This document shows positions 52,880 to 63,162 of a DNA stretch of 64,000 nt, piece after piece. The stretch's first letter is position 1; each line of letters starts with the position of its first letter. The DNA lies in NCBI GenBank assembly GCA_943736015.1, contig OX031070.1:41750173-41814172 (forward strand), in the 5' to 3' direction. A program made the position numbers and the translations under genes. Source of the stretch: Tridacna crocea. Taxonomy: Eukaryota; Mollusca; Bivalvia; Cardiida; Cardiidae. Under the pieces are notes generated by a model that ran no database searches, was not told the DNA's origin, and worked only from the letters and a program-made list of their open reading frames with translations.

Positions 52880-53073
52880 CTCTACCAAACTTTTGACTGG
52901 ACCAAATTGAAAGTATGTGCAGATGATAACTGTTGCTAAATTGGTGACTACTATCTTTGATAAGGTAGAAAACATTGGTTACCAGCATTTTCTCTTTTTT
53001 CCTAAATGTTTTCAAAAAGGCTTTTCTTTCACGGTCATGCGTTGAAAGTCGGGATTGTGTGGTAAAGAGTTAA
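52876..53073 (-). mobile_element. Family A MITE, left palindrome arm deleted
   Basis: AGAAAACATTGGTTACCAGC; shares TTAAs on both sides. Confidence 0.8.
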
Positions 53074-53271
53074 CCCTTATCGCGCTAATTAAGATATATG
53101 AAACATTAAAAATCGATTGCAAAATTTGCTGTTTCAAAGGTATTTTGGGGAAAAATACCTCCTGTATGGATAGTGTAGATTGAAGATCAGACTGTACTTT
53201 CTGTGCAGTCTGATCTTGATCTACAGTGTCTGCAAAGGTCAATGAGCGGCAATAAACCACCTAAGGGTTAA
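53070..53271 (+). mobile_element. Family C MITE, complete
   Basis: TTAACCCTTATCGCGC ... CACCTAAGGGTTAA; palindrome AGTGTAGATTGAAGATCAG / CTGATCTTGATCTACAGTG. Confidence 0.8.
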
Positions 53272-53447
53272 TGCATTGAATTAATCACTCATAGAATAAA
53301 CATGAAGGACCTCAAGTATTTTTTTTTGCAATGCACGAAGAATATAATTAGAAGTCTCCGTATGTTTCAGTGAGGATAAAATTTGTGTCTTTTTTCAGGA
53401 ACAAAACCACAGAACGGTCATTATATAATTCTGAATTTTTTTTTTAT

Positions 53448-53660
53448 CTCTTTACCACACAATCCAGACTTTAAACAACCCTGTGGAAAAAAGGCTTTTG
53501 AATCCATAATATGGGTAAAGGAGAAAATGCTGGTAACTAGCATATTCTCTTTTTCCCACAATGTTTCTGACTCTATCATGGACAACTTCAATCATGTAAG
53601 CTACATCAAAACTTCTGTCTTGCAAATGCTTCTTATATGCACAAATCTGTATTTTGCATG
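53448..53660 (+). mobile_element. Family A MITE, decayed right arm
   Basis: Left end and core (GGTAACTAGCATATTC); right arm ends CTTGCAAATGCTTC. A second right-half remnant lies at 53715-53822. Confidence 0.65.
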
Positions 53661-53822
53661 TATAATGCGTCATATAAGACGAGTCGAATCTTCGAAGGAT
53701 ATGACATGCGCAGACAATGGTTTTCTACCCTGTCATAGGCAACAAGAAATTTGATGCACATTTGTCTGTAAATGTTTACAAATTGAGAAAGTCTAAACAT
53801 TTGCTCTTGGTAAAGTGTTTGG

Positions 53823-54051
53823 TTAACCCATTACCACACAATCCCTACTTTTGAGGTCCCTGAGACAGGAGCCTTTAGAAAACAGTGTGGGAAAAGGAGA
53901 AAATGCTGGTAACCAGCATTTTCTCCTTTTCCCACAATGTTTTCTACCCTTCAAAAAACAAATTTTGAATTTTCAGTCACTTTTATTTTGTTGTCTGCAA
54001 ATGCTTTCGATTTGGACAAGCCTAAAGTATTCTCGTTTGGTAATGAGTTAA
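53823..54051 (+). mobile_element. Family A MITE, complete
   Basis: Both TTAAs; perfect core except CAGTGTGGG. Confidence 0.85.
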
Positions 54052-54071
54052 AAGAGGTCACATAATGAAGG

Positions 54072-54314
54072 GAAGGGCAAGAACAACAATTGCAAAAAAG
54101 GGAACACCGAGTGATCTATCGTCAGTTCTTGTATTTCATTGCCTTCGGTGCCGTTTTAATCTTGTTGGCCAAACTTTTCAGCGAGATTAATTTGCTGGAA
54201 GAAAGATCCAAGATTCCATCTTTTTCAAGTGGCGGTCTCTTTGTTGCCAGAAATATGGCTGGAAAAGTGATTGGTGTCTTCTGGTCTCTTTATACAGTTT
54301 ATATAAAGGCTTGA
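54072..54314 (+). other. Open frame with one hydrophobic segment, function unknown
   Basis: After a TGA at 54066, the frame stays open for about 82 codons: a basic, Gln-rich start (QKREHRVIYR), a probable membrane span FLYFIAFGAVLILLAKLF, then a Ser-rich tail and stop. It has no ATG at the start (54090 is TTG) and lies in 300 bp of non-repeat DNA between two family A copies. It resembles a type II membrane anchor but I recognise no family. It could be a chance frame, a retro-fragment or an exon. Confidence 0.25.
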
Positions 54315-54372
54315 AAAGAAGGACAGACACTGGTAGAATAAATATGGTTTTCTATGATGTTGTTCTATGAGG

Positions 54373-54690
54373 TTTTTACCACACAATCCTGACTTTTAAC
54401 CCATAACCACACAATCTCTACTTTTGACGACCCTGAAAAAGAAGCCTTTAGAAAACATTATGGGAAAAGGAGAAAATGTTGCTAACTCTTCACAGTACAA
54501 ATTTCAAATTTTCAGTCACTTTTCTTTTGTGTACTGCAAATGCTTTCGATTTGGACAAGCCCAAAATTGTGTCGTTTGGTAATGAGTTAACGACCATAGG
54601 CAATAAAGCCTTTGAAAACATTGTGGAAAAAGGAGAAAATGCTGTTAACCAAAGGGTTGTTGAATGTCATAATTGTGTGATAAAGGATTT
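54373..54690 (+). mobile_element. Family A MITE interrupted at its internal TTAA
   Basis: TTTACCACACAATCCTGACT-TTTAA-[A]-TTAA-CGACCATAGGCAATAAAGCC. The host continues into half a core and a minus-type end. Confidence 0.75.
54396..54590 (+). mobile_element. Family A MITE nested in family A, right palindrome arm deleted
   Basis: GAGAAAATGTTGCTAACTCTTCACAG; TTAA at both ends. Confidence 0.8.
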
Positions 54691-54727
54691 ACTCTTTAAC
54701 TTGCAAAAATATCCAGCCCCATCTGCA

Positions 54728-54915
54728 TCAATTGAAAGCATTTTCAGACAATATATTTAATACGACTTGCTGTAAGTGATTGTAGAAGCCTGTTGGAGGG
54801 CAGAAATCATTTCTGGAAAAGGAGAAAGTAGTAGTCCCCAGCATCTTCACATTTCTTTGTGCAATTTTTAATTGAAAGACCTAATTTTTTCAGAGTCCTG
54901 AAAGGATTTTGTGGT
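54728..54915 (-). mobile_element. Family A MITE, decayed
   Basis: ATTGAAAGCATTTTCAGAC and GGAAAAGGAGAAAGTAG remain. Confidence 0.45.
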
Positions 54916-54962
54916 AACCGTGCTAGTATTTGGTTGAATGCTCTGGCTTTAGGTTTATCTAT

Positions 54963-55490
54963 TTATACCCCGCAAACGTTTTCGGGGATATACTGGAATT
55001 AGCCTGTCTGTCCATGTGTCTGTCCGTCTGTGTACAAAATGCTAGTAATTATGTGTCGCGAACTCATTCTACAGTTTTCCTTCAATTCTATTGAAACTTT
55101 GAACATAATTATATTGATTATATATTGAAGATTTGCAAGACGCAATTTTCAGGTGTCAACTCTTCCTGGTTGAGGAATTATCACCCCTTAAACTTGACAC
55201 TTTTTTCTGCCAAGGCACTGGTAGGGATATTAACCCATTACCACACAATCCCTACTTTTGACACCCCTGAGAAAGAAGCCTTTAGAAAACATTGTGTGAA
55301 AAGGAGAAAATGCTGGTAACCAGCATTTTCTCCTTTTCCCACAATGTTTTCTACCCTTCACAAAACAAATTTCAAGTTTTCAGTCACTTTCATTTTGTCG
55401 TCTGCAAATGCTTTCAATTTGTACTAGTCTAAAATATTGTCGTTTGGTAATGGGGCAAGTCATAATCAGTGACAGCTCCAGTTTTTTTTC
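54963..55490 (+). mobile_element. TATACCCCGC...GTGACAGCTC element interrupted by family A
   Basis: The 5' hairpin CCCCGCAAACGTTTTCGGGG, then CTGTCTGTCCATGTGTC and GTGTACAAAATGC. The 3' end AGTGACAGCTCCAGTT lies beyond the inserted MITE. Shares order and ends with 43289-43478. Confidence 0.65.
55230..55458 (+). mobile_element. Family A MITE nested
   Basis: Left TTAA, core with GTGTGAAAAGG; right TTAA mutated to GCAA. Confidence 0.8.
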
Positions 55491-55557
55491 TGGCTTTAAT
55501 TGTTAACTGCAGCAAAAATATACTCAATGACATTGAAAGTATTTGAAGATGAAAGGT

Positions 55558-55786
55558 TTAACCCTGTACCAAACAATCCCTGGTTTTTATGACCCCGAGA
55601 TAGAAGCCTTATGAAAACAAGGTAGGAAAAGGAGAAAATGCTGGTAACCAGCATTTTCTCCTTTTCCCACAATGTTTTCTAACCTGGTGGAAACAAATTT
55701 CAATTTTTTAGTTACTTTTAATTTACCGTCTGCAAGTGCTTTCAATTTGGACCAGTCTAACATTTTGTCTTTTGGGAAAGTGTTAA
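55558..55786 (+). mobile_element. Family A MITE, complete
   Basis: CAAACAATCCCTGG left variant; both TTAAs. A damaged minus copy follows (55790-55926). Confidence 0.85.
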
Positions 55787-55994
55787 TGTGGCTCTGATAA
55801 TGAATCCTTTCTAAAAGGGTAGAAAACTTGATGGGAAAAGAAGATTTTGCTGGTTACCAGTACAGTGTTTTCAAAAGCTGTCTCTGTCAGGATCATTATA
55901 ACAGCTGAATGTGTGATGTAGGGTTTATGAATTGTTTCCTGGAAAATTTGAATAAAGAGTGAAGCAGTTTGGCAACAGTTTTGACAGTAAATTC

Positions 55995-56220
55995 TTAACC
56001 CTTTACAACACAATCCAGACTTTTAACGTATCTGAGATTGAAGCCTTTCAAAACATTGTGATGAAAGGAGAAAATGCTGGTCACCAGCATTTTCTCCTCT
56101 TACCAAAATGTTTTACTGCCTTTCCAAACTGAATTTCAGTTTTTGGGTCAGGTTTATTGTATCCTTTGGAAATGCTTTCAATTTGGACCAGCCTCGAATT
56201 TTGTCGTTTGGTAAAGTTTA
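55995..56220 (+). mobile_element. Family A MITE
   Basis: Left TTAA; core GTGATGAAAGG; right end GGTAAAGTTTA. Confidence 0.8.
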
Positions 56221-56817
56221 TGACCGACAGGAAGTCTAAAGCTCAGTTTGAAATCATTGTTTGAAAAGGAGAAAATGTTGGACACAAAGTTTTTTACTCA
56301 ATCATCTAGAAAACATTTTCATTTATACTTGTTGAAATAACTTGTGTTTGATAGTTTAAATTTTACAGGAGTGTAAGATTTTATATTTGGGAAAGGTTGA
56401 ATAATTATAGGGTTGATAGACTGAAAGAATGAACTGTCTTGGTTGTGGGAAAGTGAAACTCGCTGCTTCCTCAACCCTTTACCACACAATCCCAAGTTTA
56501 GATATCTTTTGAAAATATCACGGGTAAAGGAAAGAGCAATCAAGTTCTCACAGTGTTTTCTACATGTCTTAAAATAAATTTCAAGTTTTGAGTCGCATTC
56601 ATTTTGTTTTCCTCTAATGCTACAATTCTTTACCACATAGGTCTGAGTTTTAACGACCTTGAAGAATCTATTTTTGTGATTTAATTCAGCTGGATAGATA
56701 ATAATTCATTAACAGCAAAACACCCCCCCTCCCAACTTTAATGTGATCTATATGAAATATTAATTAATGCATGGATTCAGGCTTCCAACACATGCAGACA
56801 AATAAAAACATAGTGTC
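56221..56817. other. Family A scraps and unrecognised sequence
   Basis: Plus left-end remnants at 56473-56625 and 56630-56675; a lone GGAGAAAATG arm near 56263. Confidence 0.4.
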
Positions 56818-56942
56818 TTAACTCTTTACTTACTGTTGACAATACCAGCAGCTTTTATGGACAGTGTAGACCAAGATCAGACTGCACAGAACGTGCAGTC
56901 TGATCTTTGCTCTACACTGTCCACTACTGAACTTTGAATTAA
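56818..56942. mobile_element. Family C MITE, short
   Basis: TTAA-bounded; palindrome GGACAGTGTAGACCAAGATC / GATCTTTGCTCTACACTGTCC, nearly perfect. Confidence 0.75.
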
Positions 56943-57154
56943 CCCTTAGCCGGCTGATAAATGAAGTAAAACTTTCAGGCTGTTAGAAAAATCAACAATT
57001 CGCTAGTTCAAAGGAACTAATGAACCGATGATATCTCCATATTGGACGGTGTAGATTCAAGATCAGATTGTACATTCTGCGTAATCTGATCTTGATCTAT
57101 ACTGGCCACTAAGTCTAAAGGTTTGTTAGTCAGGTTTAGCAGCTTAAGGGTTAC
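56939..57154 (+). mobile_element. Family C MITE, full length
   Basis: TTAACCCTTAGCC ... GCAGCTTAAGGGTTA, sharing TTAA with the preceding C copy. Confidence 0.8.
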
Positions 57155-57412
57155 AGCTGATGGCTTCCTCATCTTGCAGTGGGACTATGTTTAAAGCCAA
57201 TGAAAGGGTGTGGATTATGTTGAAAAATTTAAGAAATGTAATGCCTGTTTCATATTTTCTCCATTTGCCAAAATGTTTTGGGAAGTGGTCTACCACAAGA
57301 TGAAAGAAAGAAAATCTGCAGGTGGTTACTGAAGGTGCTCTAACATATTTTCTGATGACAAAAATTTTTACACAGGTCGAAATTGAACACATTTAATTTT
57401 GTAGTCAACTAA

Positions 57413-57610
57413 TTAACACATTACCAAATGACAATATTTCTAGCTTGTCCGAATCGAAAGCATTTGCAGACGACAAAATAGAATTGACTAAAACTTTGAA
57501 GTTTGTTTTGTGAACAGTCCAAAACACTGTTATCAGCGTTTTCTCCTTTTCCCACAATGTTTTCTAGAGGCTTCCCTCTCAAGTAGGGAATGACTGTGGC
57601 AGTGGGTTAA
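57413..57610 (-). mobile_element. Family A MITE, left palindrome arm deleted
   Basis: CCAAAACACTGTTATCAGCG; both TTAAs. Confidence 0.8.
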
Positions 57611-57619
57611 ATGTTGCTT

Positions 57620-57740
57620 TTTGACGAGGTTCATGAGAGCATTAGTTGGAAAAGGAAAAAAAAACGCTGGTTTACAGCATTTTCTCCTTTTCCCACTATG
57701 TTTTCATGAGCCATTTTCCTTCAGGATTGTTTGGAAAATG
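57620..57740 (-). mobile_element. Family A MITE, left-truncated
   Basis: Core GGTTTACAGC and part of the right arm. Confidence 0.55.
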
Positions 57741-57849
57741 GCATTTTAAGAAGAAACGTGCAAGATGGGAAGAAGAAAATTATCTTCATTGATTCCTTGC
57801 CACATTTTCGTGCTATTTTTGAATGCTCAGTTCTCTTAGCTTTCTATAA

Positions 57850-58076
57850 TTAACCCTTTACTTCACAATCCTGTATTGTCATTGACTCTGAAAGGGAAGG
57901 CTTCAGAAAACATTGTGGGAAAAGGAGAAAATGCTGGTTACCAGCATTTTCTCGCTTTCACACAATATTTTTTACCCAATCAAAGAAGTCAGAATTTTAG
58001 CAACTTTTTATTTGTCATCTGGAAGTGTTTTCAGAATAGACGAATTCTGAATTGTGCTGTGCCGTACAGAGTCAAC
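57850..58076 (+). mobile_element. Family A MITE, right end decayed
   Basis: Left TTAA; flipped loop GGTTACC in a plus copy. Confidence 0.75.
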
Positions 58077-58242
58077 CCTTGCTATATTTTTGTATGATGT
58101 TGAGGAGCATTGAACTTGTGCAAATGGCTTGTCTGGCTGGTGTTGTTTGGGATCCTGGGTTGCACTGTATACTTAAGTGTAGGACCTGTAACCTGGAGGC
58201 TTGGGGTTTGAGCATTATTGGAAGTACGTGTTTTTCATCGGC

Positions 58243-58377
58243 AAAGATGAAGCCATTTCTTATGTGTATACGACACCTTTTGAAAGGACGAGCAATTTCA
58301 CCTTTTGCCACAATGTTTTCCAAAGGCTCCTACAAGCAATGCATAGAAATTGAGTATCTATGGAGTAAAGGGTAAAA
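58243..58377 (-). mobile_element. Family B MITE, left palindrome arm deleted
   Basis: CACCTTTTGAAAGGACGAGCAATTTC; right end CTATGGAGTAAAGGGTAA. A family A end fragment follows to 58416. Confidence 0.75.
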
Positions 58378-58667
58378 CTATAGTTAAATTTGAGACTGTA
58401 TGGTAAAGGGTTAAAAGGTTGAGGGGCATTAAGCGTTTGAAAATGCATTTTGAACCCAAATTTCCTTTTATCTTTCATGTTGAAAGTATTTTTTGTCATG
58501 AGTTTAAATGCCCATAAAACTTACTTTGTCATATTTCATATGAATAAATGTCTTGCCATCTCATAAAGAAAAGAGAGTGGTTGTAGATGTTCAACTGTAA
58601 TAAACTTTTTGTTTATTTTGTTTTGACTAAATGAATTTGACTTTTGTGGAAGGCGAAAAAGTTATTG

Positions 58668-58852
58668 ACTGCTTACCACTCAATCCTGACTTTTAAAGAC
58701 CCTGAGAAAGAAGCTTTTTGAAAACATTGTGGGAAAAGGAGAAAATGCTGGTAACCAGCATTTTCTCCCTTTACCACAATGTTTTCTTCCCTTCTCAAAC
58801 CAAATTTCAATTCTTCGGTCACAATTGTTTTGTCGTCCACATATAAATTCAA
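58668..58852 (+). mobile_element. Family A MITE, right-truncated
   Basis: Core intact; stops at GTTTTGTCGTCCAC. Confidence 0.75.
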
Positions 58853-59267
58853 ATAACTCTCAGAAGACAAGGTAAATTTAGCTAAACTACTGCTTAACAG
58901 TCTTTCTCATTGATATGGTAGAAAACATTGTGGGAAAAGGAAGAATAATCTTAAGTTTTTGTTATGAACTCCAATGCTTCTAAACACATTTTCTCCTATT
59001 CCTCCAATTATACATGGTAATTCATGGTGGTATATTGGTACCCATATTTTTACACCAATATTTTGAAGTTGTATGATTCAGTTTTTATGTCTTGAATAAA
59101 AAACACTTGTCCCATTTAGCAGATCTTATTAAACTTACCAATTACAATGCGAAGAAAGGAAAATTTGTGTATGACATTGTAATTGTCAAGTTTGCCAGTA
59201 TCATTTTTCATGTAACTTGTTATAAGCACATTATCTCAAGGACTTTTACAGACCCTTTTCCTTCAAT
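58853..59267. other. Mostly unrecognised
   Basis: One lone GTAGAAAACATTGTGGGAAA arm at 58918-58937 is a family A remnant; nothing else recognised. Confidence 0.35.
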
Positions 59268-59640
59268 ACTTTACCAAACTGTCCTGTCTTTGATCCCTAT
59301 ACTAGAAGACTGGTCTTTAACTCTTTACCAAACAACAAAATTGTAGACTTGTCCAAATTGAAAGCATTTGCTGACGACGAAAACATTGTGGGAAAAGGAG
59401 AAAATGCTGGTTACCAGCATTTTCTCCTTTTCACACAATGTTTTCGAAAGGCTTCCTTCTCAGGGTCGTTTAAAGTCGGGGTTGTGTGGTAAAGGGTTAA
59501 AAGCATTTGTGGACAATATTGAATGTTACTCAGAATTTGACGCTTGTATTTCAAAGGGCAGAAAACAATGTGGGAAGAGAGAGAAAATGCTGATTACCAA
59601 CATTCTCTCCTTTTTCCACAATATTTGGAACATATGCTTT
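59268..59640 (-). mobile_element. Family A MITE interrupted by another family A copy
   Basis: AGAAGACTGGTC-TTTAA-[A]-TTAA-AAGCATTTGTGGAC: the host arm is split where consensus reads CCAAATTGAAAGC. Core GGAAGAGAGAGAAAATGC follows. Confidence 0.75.
59317..59500 (-). mobile_element. Family A MITE nested in family A
   Basis: Both TTAAs. Part of the arm left of the core is missing (GCTGACGACGAAAACATTG); core perfect but for CACAC. Confidence 0.85.
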
Positions 59641-59667
59641 CGACCTGTTGTATATTCTGTACCTTAC

Positions 59668-59862
59668 CAGAAAATTTCAGACTCGTCCAGATTTAAATCA
59701 TTTGCAGATGACAAAATTTAAACAAAAAATGCAAATGATAGATTTGTTTTATAAAGGGTAGAAAACCTCGTGGGAAATGGAGAAAATCCTCACGTTACCA
59801 TGGTTTTCTCCTTCTCCTTAAGTGTTTTCTCCAGAAAGTTCTTAAAAGTTGGAATATACAGT
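59668..59862 (-). mobile_element. Family A MITE, decayed
   Basis: GGGAAATGGAGAAAATCC core, right end lost. Confidence 0.6.
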
Positions 59863-60096
59863 GAGAAATAATGCTACAAATTAGGCCGATTTAAATACCA
59901 GAAAAATCATAAGAGCAGTTTTCGGTTTTAGTTACAGTATTCTGAAAATAAATAAGACAAAGTGTTCCAGATTATAAACGGGATCTTCTGTGCTATCTGA
60001 TCTTGATCTACACTGTCTGCATTAGAAATGCGGAGCATTTCTGGTAACCCTTTGCGCCCAGCAATAGACTTACAGCAAAACATTTCAACAGCAGTG

Positions 60097-60345
60097 TGTT
60101 AAATTTCCAAGAGCAATAAAAGTTAACCAATTACCATACAAAATCCCTACTTTTGATGACCCTGAGAAAGAAGCCTTTAGAAAACATTGTGGGAAAAGGA
60201 GAAAATGCTGGTAACCCTTCTTAAAACAAATTTATCTCTTTTAGTCTCATTCATTTTGTCGTCTGCAAACACTTTCAATTTGGACCATTCTAAAATTTTG
60301 TTGTTTGATAAAGGGTTAAATTTCGAGGATCAATAAAAGTGAACA
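60097..60345. repeat. 28-bp direct duplication flanking a family A copy
   Basis: TTAAATTTCCAAGAGCAATA + AAAGTTAAC (60098-60127) and TTAAATTTCGAGGATCAATA + AAAGTGAAC (60316-60345) border the MITE on its two sides. Confidence 0.75.
60123..60319 (+). mobile_element. Family A MITE, right palindrome arm deleted
   Basis: GCTGGTAACCCTTCTTAAAAC; both TTAAs. Confidence 0.85.
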
Positions 60346-60668
60346 TTAAACATATAGAATACAGTTAAAATATTGTTGAAAAATGAGAAATTGTATGTTA
60401 TAAGCAATGTCTGCTTTTGCCGTTACGTTTTGAAACATGATCTAGAGGAAAATTTATCTTATTCCTGAAAGGGCATGAAATTTGCATATGACATTTTGGC
60501 ATGTGTGCATAATTACAGTCAAGTTATTATAAAGGATTTCTGTTCGCCATTCTCTTTGCGCAGAAGAAAAGGCGATTTAAAAATGGCTGAAATAATATTG
60601 TGATAGGCAAACAATGTTACCAGCTCTTCCTAGATTAGGTTAAAACCTGGATAAATACAGTGGGAGGA
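60346..60668. other. No recognised feature
   Basis: A weak AAATGAGAAATTG arm near 60380 may be an A2 or B remnant. Confidence 0.3.
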
Positions 60669-60897
60669 TTAAACCTTTACCATACAATCCTGAGTTTTTA
60701 CGACCCTGAGAAAGAAGCCTTTTGAAAACATTGTAGGAAAAGGAGAAAATGCTGGTAACCAGCATTTTCTTCTTTTCCAACAATGTTTTCTTCCCTTCTC
60801 TAAACAATTTTCAATTTTTTAGCCATATTTGTTTTGTCATCTGCAAACGCTTTCAATTTGGACAAGTCCACAATTTTGCCGTTTGGTAAAGAGTTAA
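60669..60897 (+). mobile_element. Family A MITE, complete
   Basis: Both TTAAs; good core. A family A left-end scrap follows (60894-60930). Confidence 0.85.
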
Positions 60898-61031
60898 CCC
60901 TTTATCACACAGTCCTAATTTTGACACTTTTATGATCAATTGAAAATATATTTCACTTTTTCACTGGCTCAGTAACAAATATAATTCCACTATAAAATGA
61001 ACACATCGTTTGGACTTAATCTAAAATAGAG

Positions 61032-61098
61032 TACTGAACAGTGTACATCAGAGATCAGATTACACATTCTGTGCAGTCTGATCTTGATCTGCACTCTC
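61032..61098. mobile_element. Family C core
   Basis: ACAGTGTACATCAGAGATCAG / CTGATCTTGATCTGCACTC. Confidence 0.55.
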
Positions 61099-61126
61099 TC
61101 CCAAAGCTGGTGTCACCCTCAGAGAG

Positions 61127-61353
61127 TTATACCTTTACCGAACAATCTGGTTTTTACAACCCTGAGATAGAAGCCTTTTGAAAACATTGTTGGAAAAGGA
61201 AAAAATGCTGGTAACCAGCATTTTCTCCTTTTCCCACAATGTTTTCTACTCTGTTGGAAACAAATTCTAATATTTGAGTTTCGTTTATTTTGTCATCCGC
61301 AAGTGACTTGAATTCGTACAAGTCCAAAAGTTGGTTGTCTGGTAAAGAGTTAA
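61127..61353 (+). mobile_element. Family A MITE, complete
   Basis: Right TTAA; left decayed to TATA. Loop perfect. Confidence 0.8.
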
Positions 61354-61562
61354 ACAACCCTTAGAGAGAGGCCTCTAAAAATACTATACATCACTCTGGG
61401 AAAAGGAGAAAATGCCGGTTCCCCATGTTTTCTCATTTCTCCATGATGTTTCCTGTATCTTCAGGAGCAAGTTTATTTATTTGAGCCATATTTACCTTGT
61501 CATCTGCAAATACTTTCGATTCGGAAAATTCTAAATCTTTTTTCATTGGGTAAAGAGATAAG
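61354..61562 (+). mobile_element. Family A MITE, decayed
   Basis: GGAGAAAATGCCGGTTCC core; right end GGTAAAGAGATAA. Confidence 0.6.
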
Positions 61563-61607
61563 ATTAACAAAAAAATTACCTGTACAAAAGAGAAGCTATT
61601 AACAGCA

Positions 61608-61830
61608 CAACTCTTTACCAGATAACAAAGAATTTTAGACTTGTTGAAATTTTTTTAAGTATTTGCAGACAACAAATTAAGAGCAGCTGTAATATGAAAT
61701 TTGTCTGTATAACAGGAGAAAACAATGTTGCAAAAGGAAAATGTGCTAGTTACCAGCTTTTTCACTTTTACCTGCAAGGTTTCTACTTTATGGAAGACAA
61801 ACTGCCTAATTTGAGCCGCATTTAACTCTT
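61608..61830. mobile_element. Family A derivative with two right-type arms
   Basis: Inverted right arm (GAATTTTAGACTTGTTG) on the left; GACAAACTGCCTAATTTGAG right flank on the right; decayed core. Confidence 0.5.
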
Positions 61831-62056
61831 AACCCTTTACAACACAATGACGAGTTTTGACGACCTTGAGGTAGAAGCCTTTAGAAAACATTGTGGGAAA
61901 AGGAGAAAATGCTTGTAACCAGCATTTTCTCCTTTTCCCACAATGTTTTCTACTCTTCACGAAACAAATTTCAAATTTTCAGTTACTTATATTTTGTCAA
62001 CTGCAAATGCTTTCCATTTGGACAAGCCTAAAATTTTGTCATTTGGTAATGAGTGA
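61829..62056 (+). mobile_element. Family A MITE, complete
   Basis: Perfect core with GCTTGTAACCAGC; right TTAA decayed to TGAA. Confidence 0.85.
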
Positions 62057-62084
62057 AAGTGTCTTTTATGACTATGGTCGCCTT

Positions 62085-62160
62085 TTTGGGCAGTGTAGAC
62101 CAAGATCAGGCTGCACAAAACATGCAGCCAGATCTTTGATCTATACTGTCCACTTTGCTG
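62085..62160. mobile_element. Family C core
   Basis: GGCAGTGTAGACCAAGATCAG / CAGATCTTTGATCTATACTG palindrome. Confidence 0.65.
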
Positions 62161-62399
62161 ATACACGTAAGACAAGAGCAACCATGCATTTGCAATTATT
62201 TCGATTTTTAGGACAAAATTTCCGTAGGGTTTATTTTGGAACTCTGAAGGTCATTGTGTGGTCTGCAAATTGTCATTTTGGAAAGTCTTTAATTTCGTTG
62301 CTGTTTGATAAAAGGTTGGGCAAAAAAAACCAGGAGAAATGGGTTATAAATTGTTGATAATGAGGGGGTGGGAAATATGTTAAAAAGTGGAGATAAAGC

Positions 62400-62618
62400 A
62401 ATTTACCCTTTTCGGGATGACAAAGTTTTTCTGTACTTGAAATTTGTAAGTATTTGAAGATGACAAAATAAATTCTGCTAAAATATTGGATATATGTTTG
62501 AAAGAGTAGAAAAGATTGTGGGAGAAATAGACAAAATGCTGGTTTCTCCCTTTCTCTACAATGTTTTTAAAAGTTTTTCCTGTATGTTGTGAAAACGCGA
62601 TTATCAGTAAAGAGTAAA
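62400..62618 (-). mobile_element. Family A MITE, decayed
   Basis: GTAGAAAAGATTGTGGGAG ... GTAAAGAGTAAA. Confidence 0.6.
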
Positions 62619-62869
62619 AACAAAAAAAAATATTTGTTTATGTACTTGTATAATTGTGTCATACTCTGTAAAAAGGGGGCTTAATGCTCTGCAAAAAAAA
62701 AAAAGCATCAAACCATGAAAGCCTGCGCAGTGCCACTGTATGTGCGGGCTGACATGAATTGAAACTTTTTGCTATATTTGTAAATTTTTCTGTATATAAA
62801 AAGGACCAGTGTACCTTATGAGTCGGTAGGTTACAATGCTGTACTGAATGGACGCTTTAATACAATGAC

Positions 62870-63098
62870 TTAACTCATTACCAAACGACAAAATTTTTGG
62901 CTTGTTCAAATCAAAAGAATTTGCAGTCGAGAAATAGAAGTGATTGAAAATATGAAATTTGTTTTTTAAAGGATAGAAAACATTGTGGGAAAAGGAGAAA
63001 ATGCTGGTTACCAGCATTTTCTCCTTTTCCCACTATGTTTTCTAAAGGCTTCTTTCTCGGGTGGCGTCAAAAGTAGGGATTGTGTGGTAATGGGTTAA
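62870..63098 (-). mobile_element. Family A MITE, complete
   Basis: Both TTAAs, good core. Absent from the sister duplicated segment. Confidence 0.85.
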
Positions 63099-63162
63099 CT
63101 TGGCATAATGCATCATAGAAATGCATTTACCCTGCACAACACAATGACAACTCTTAACGACC

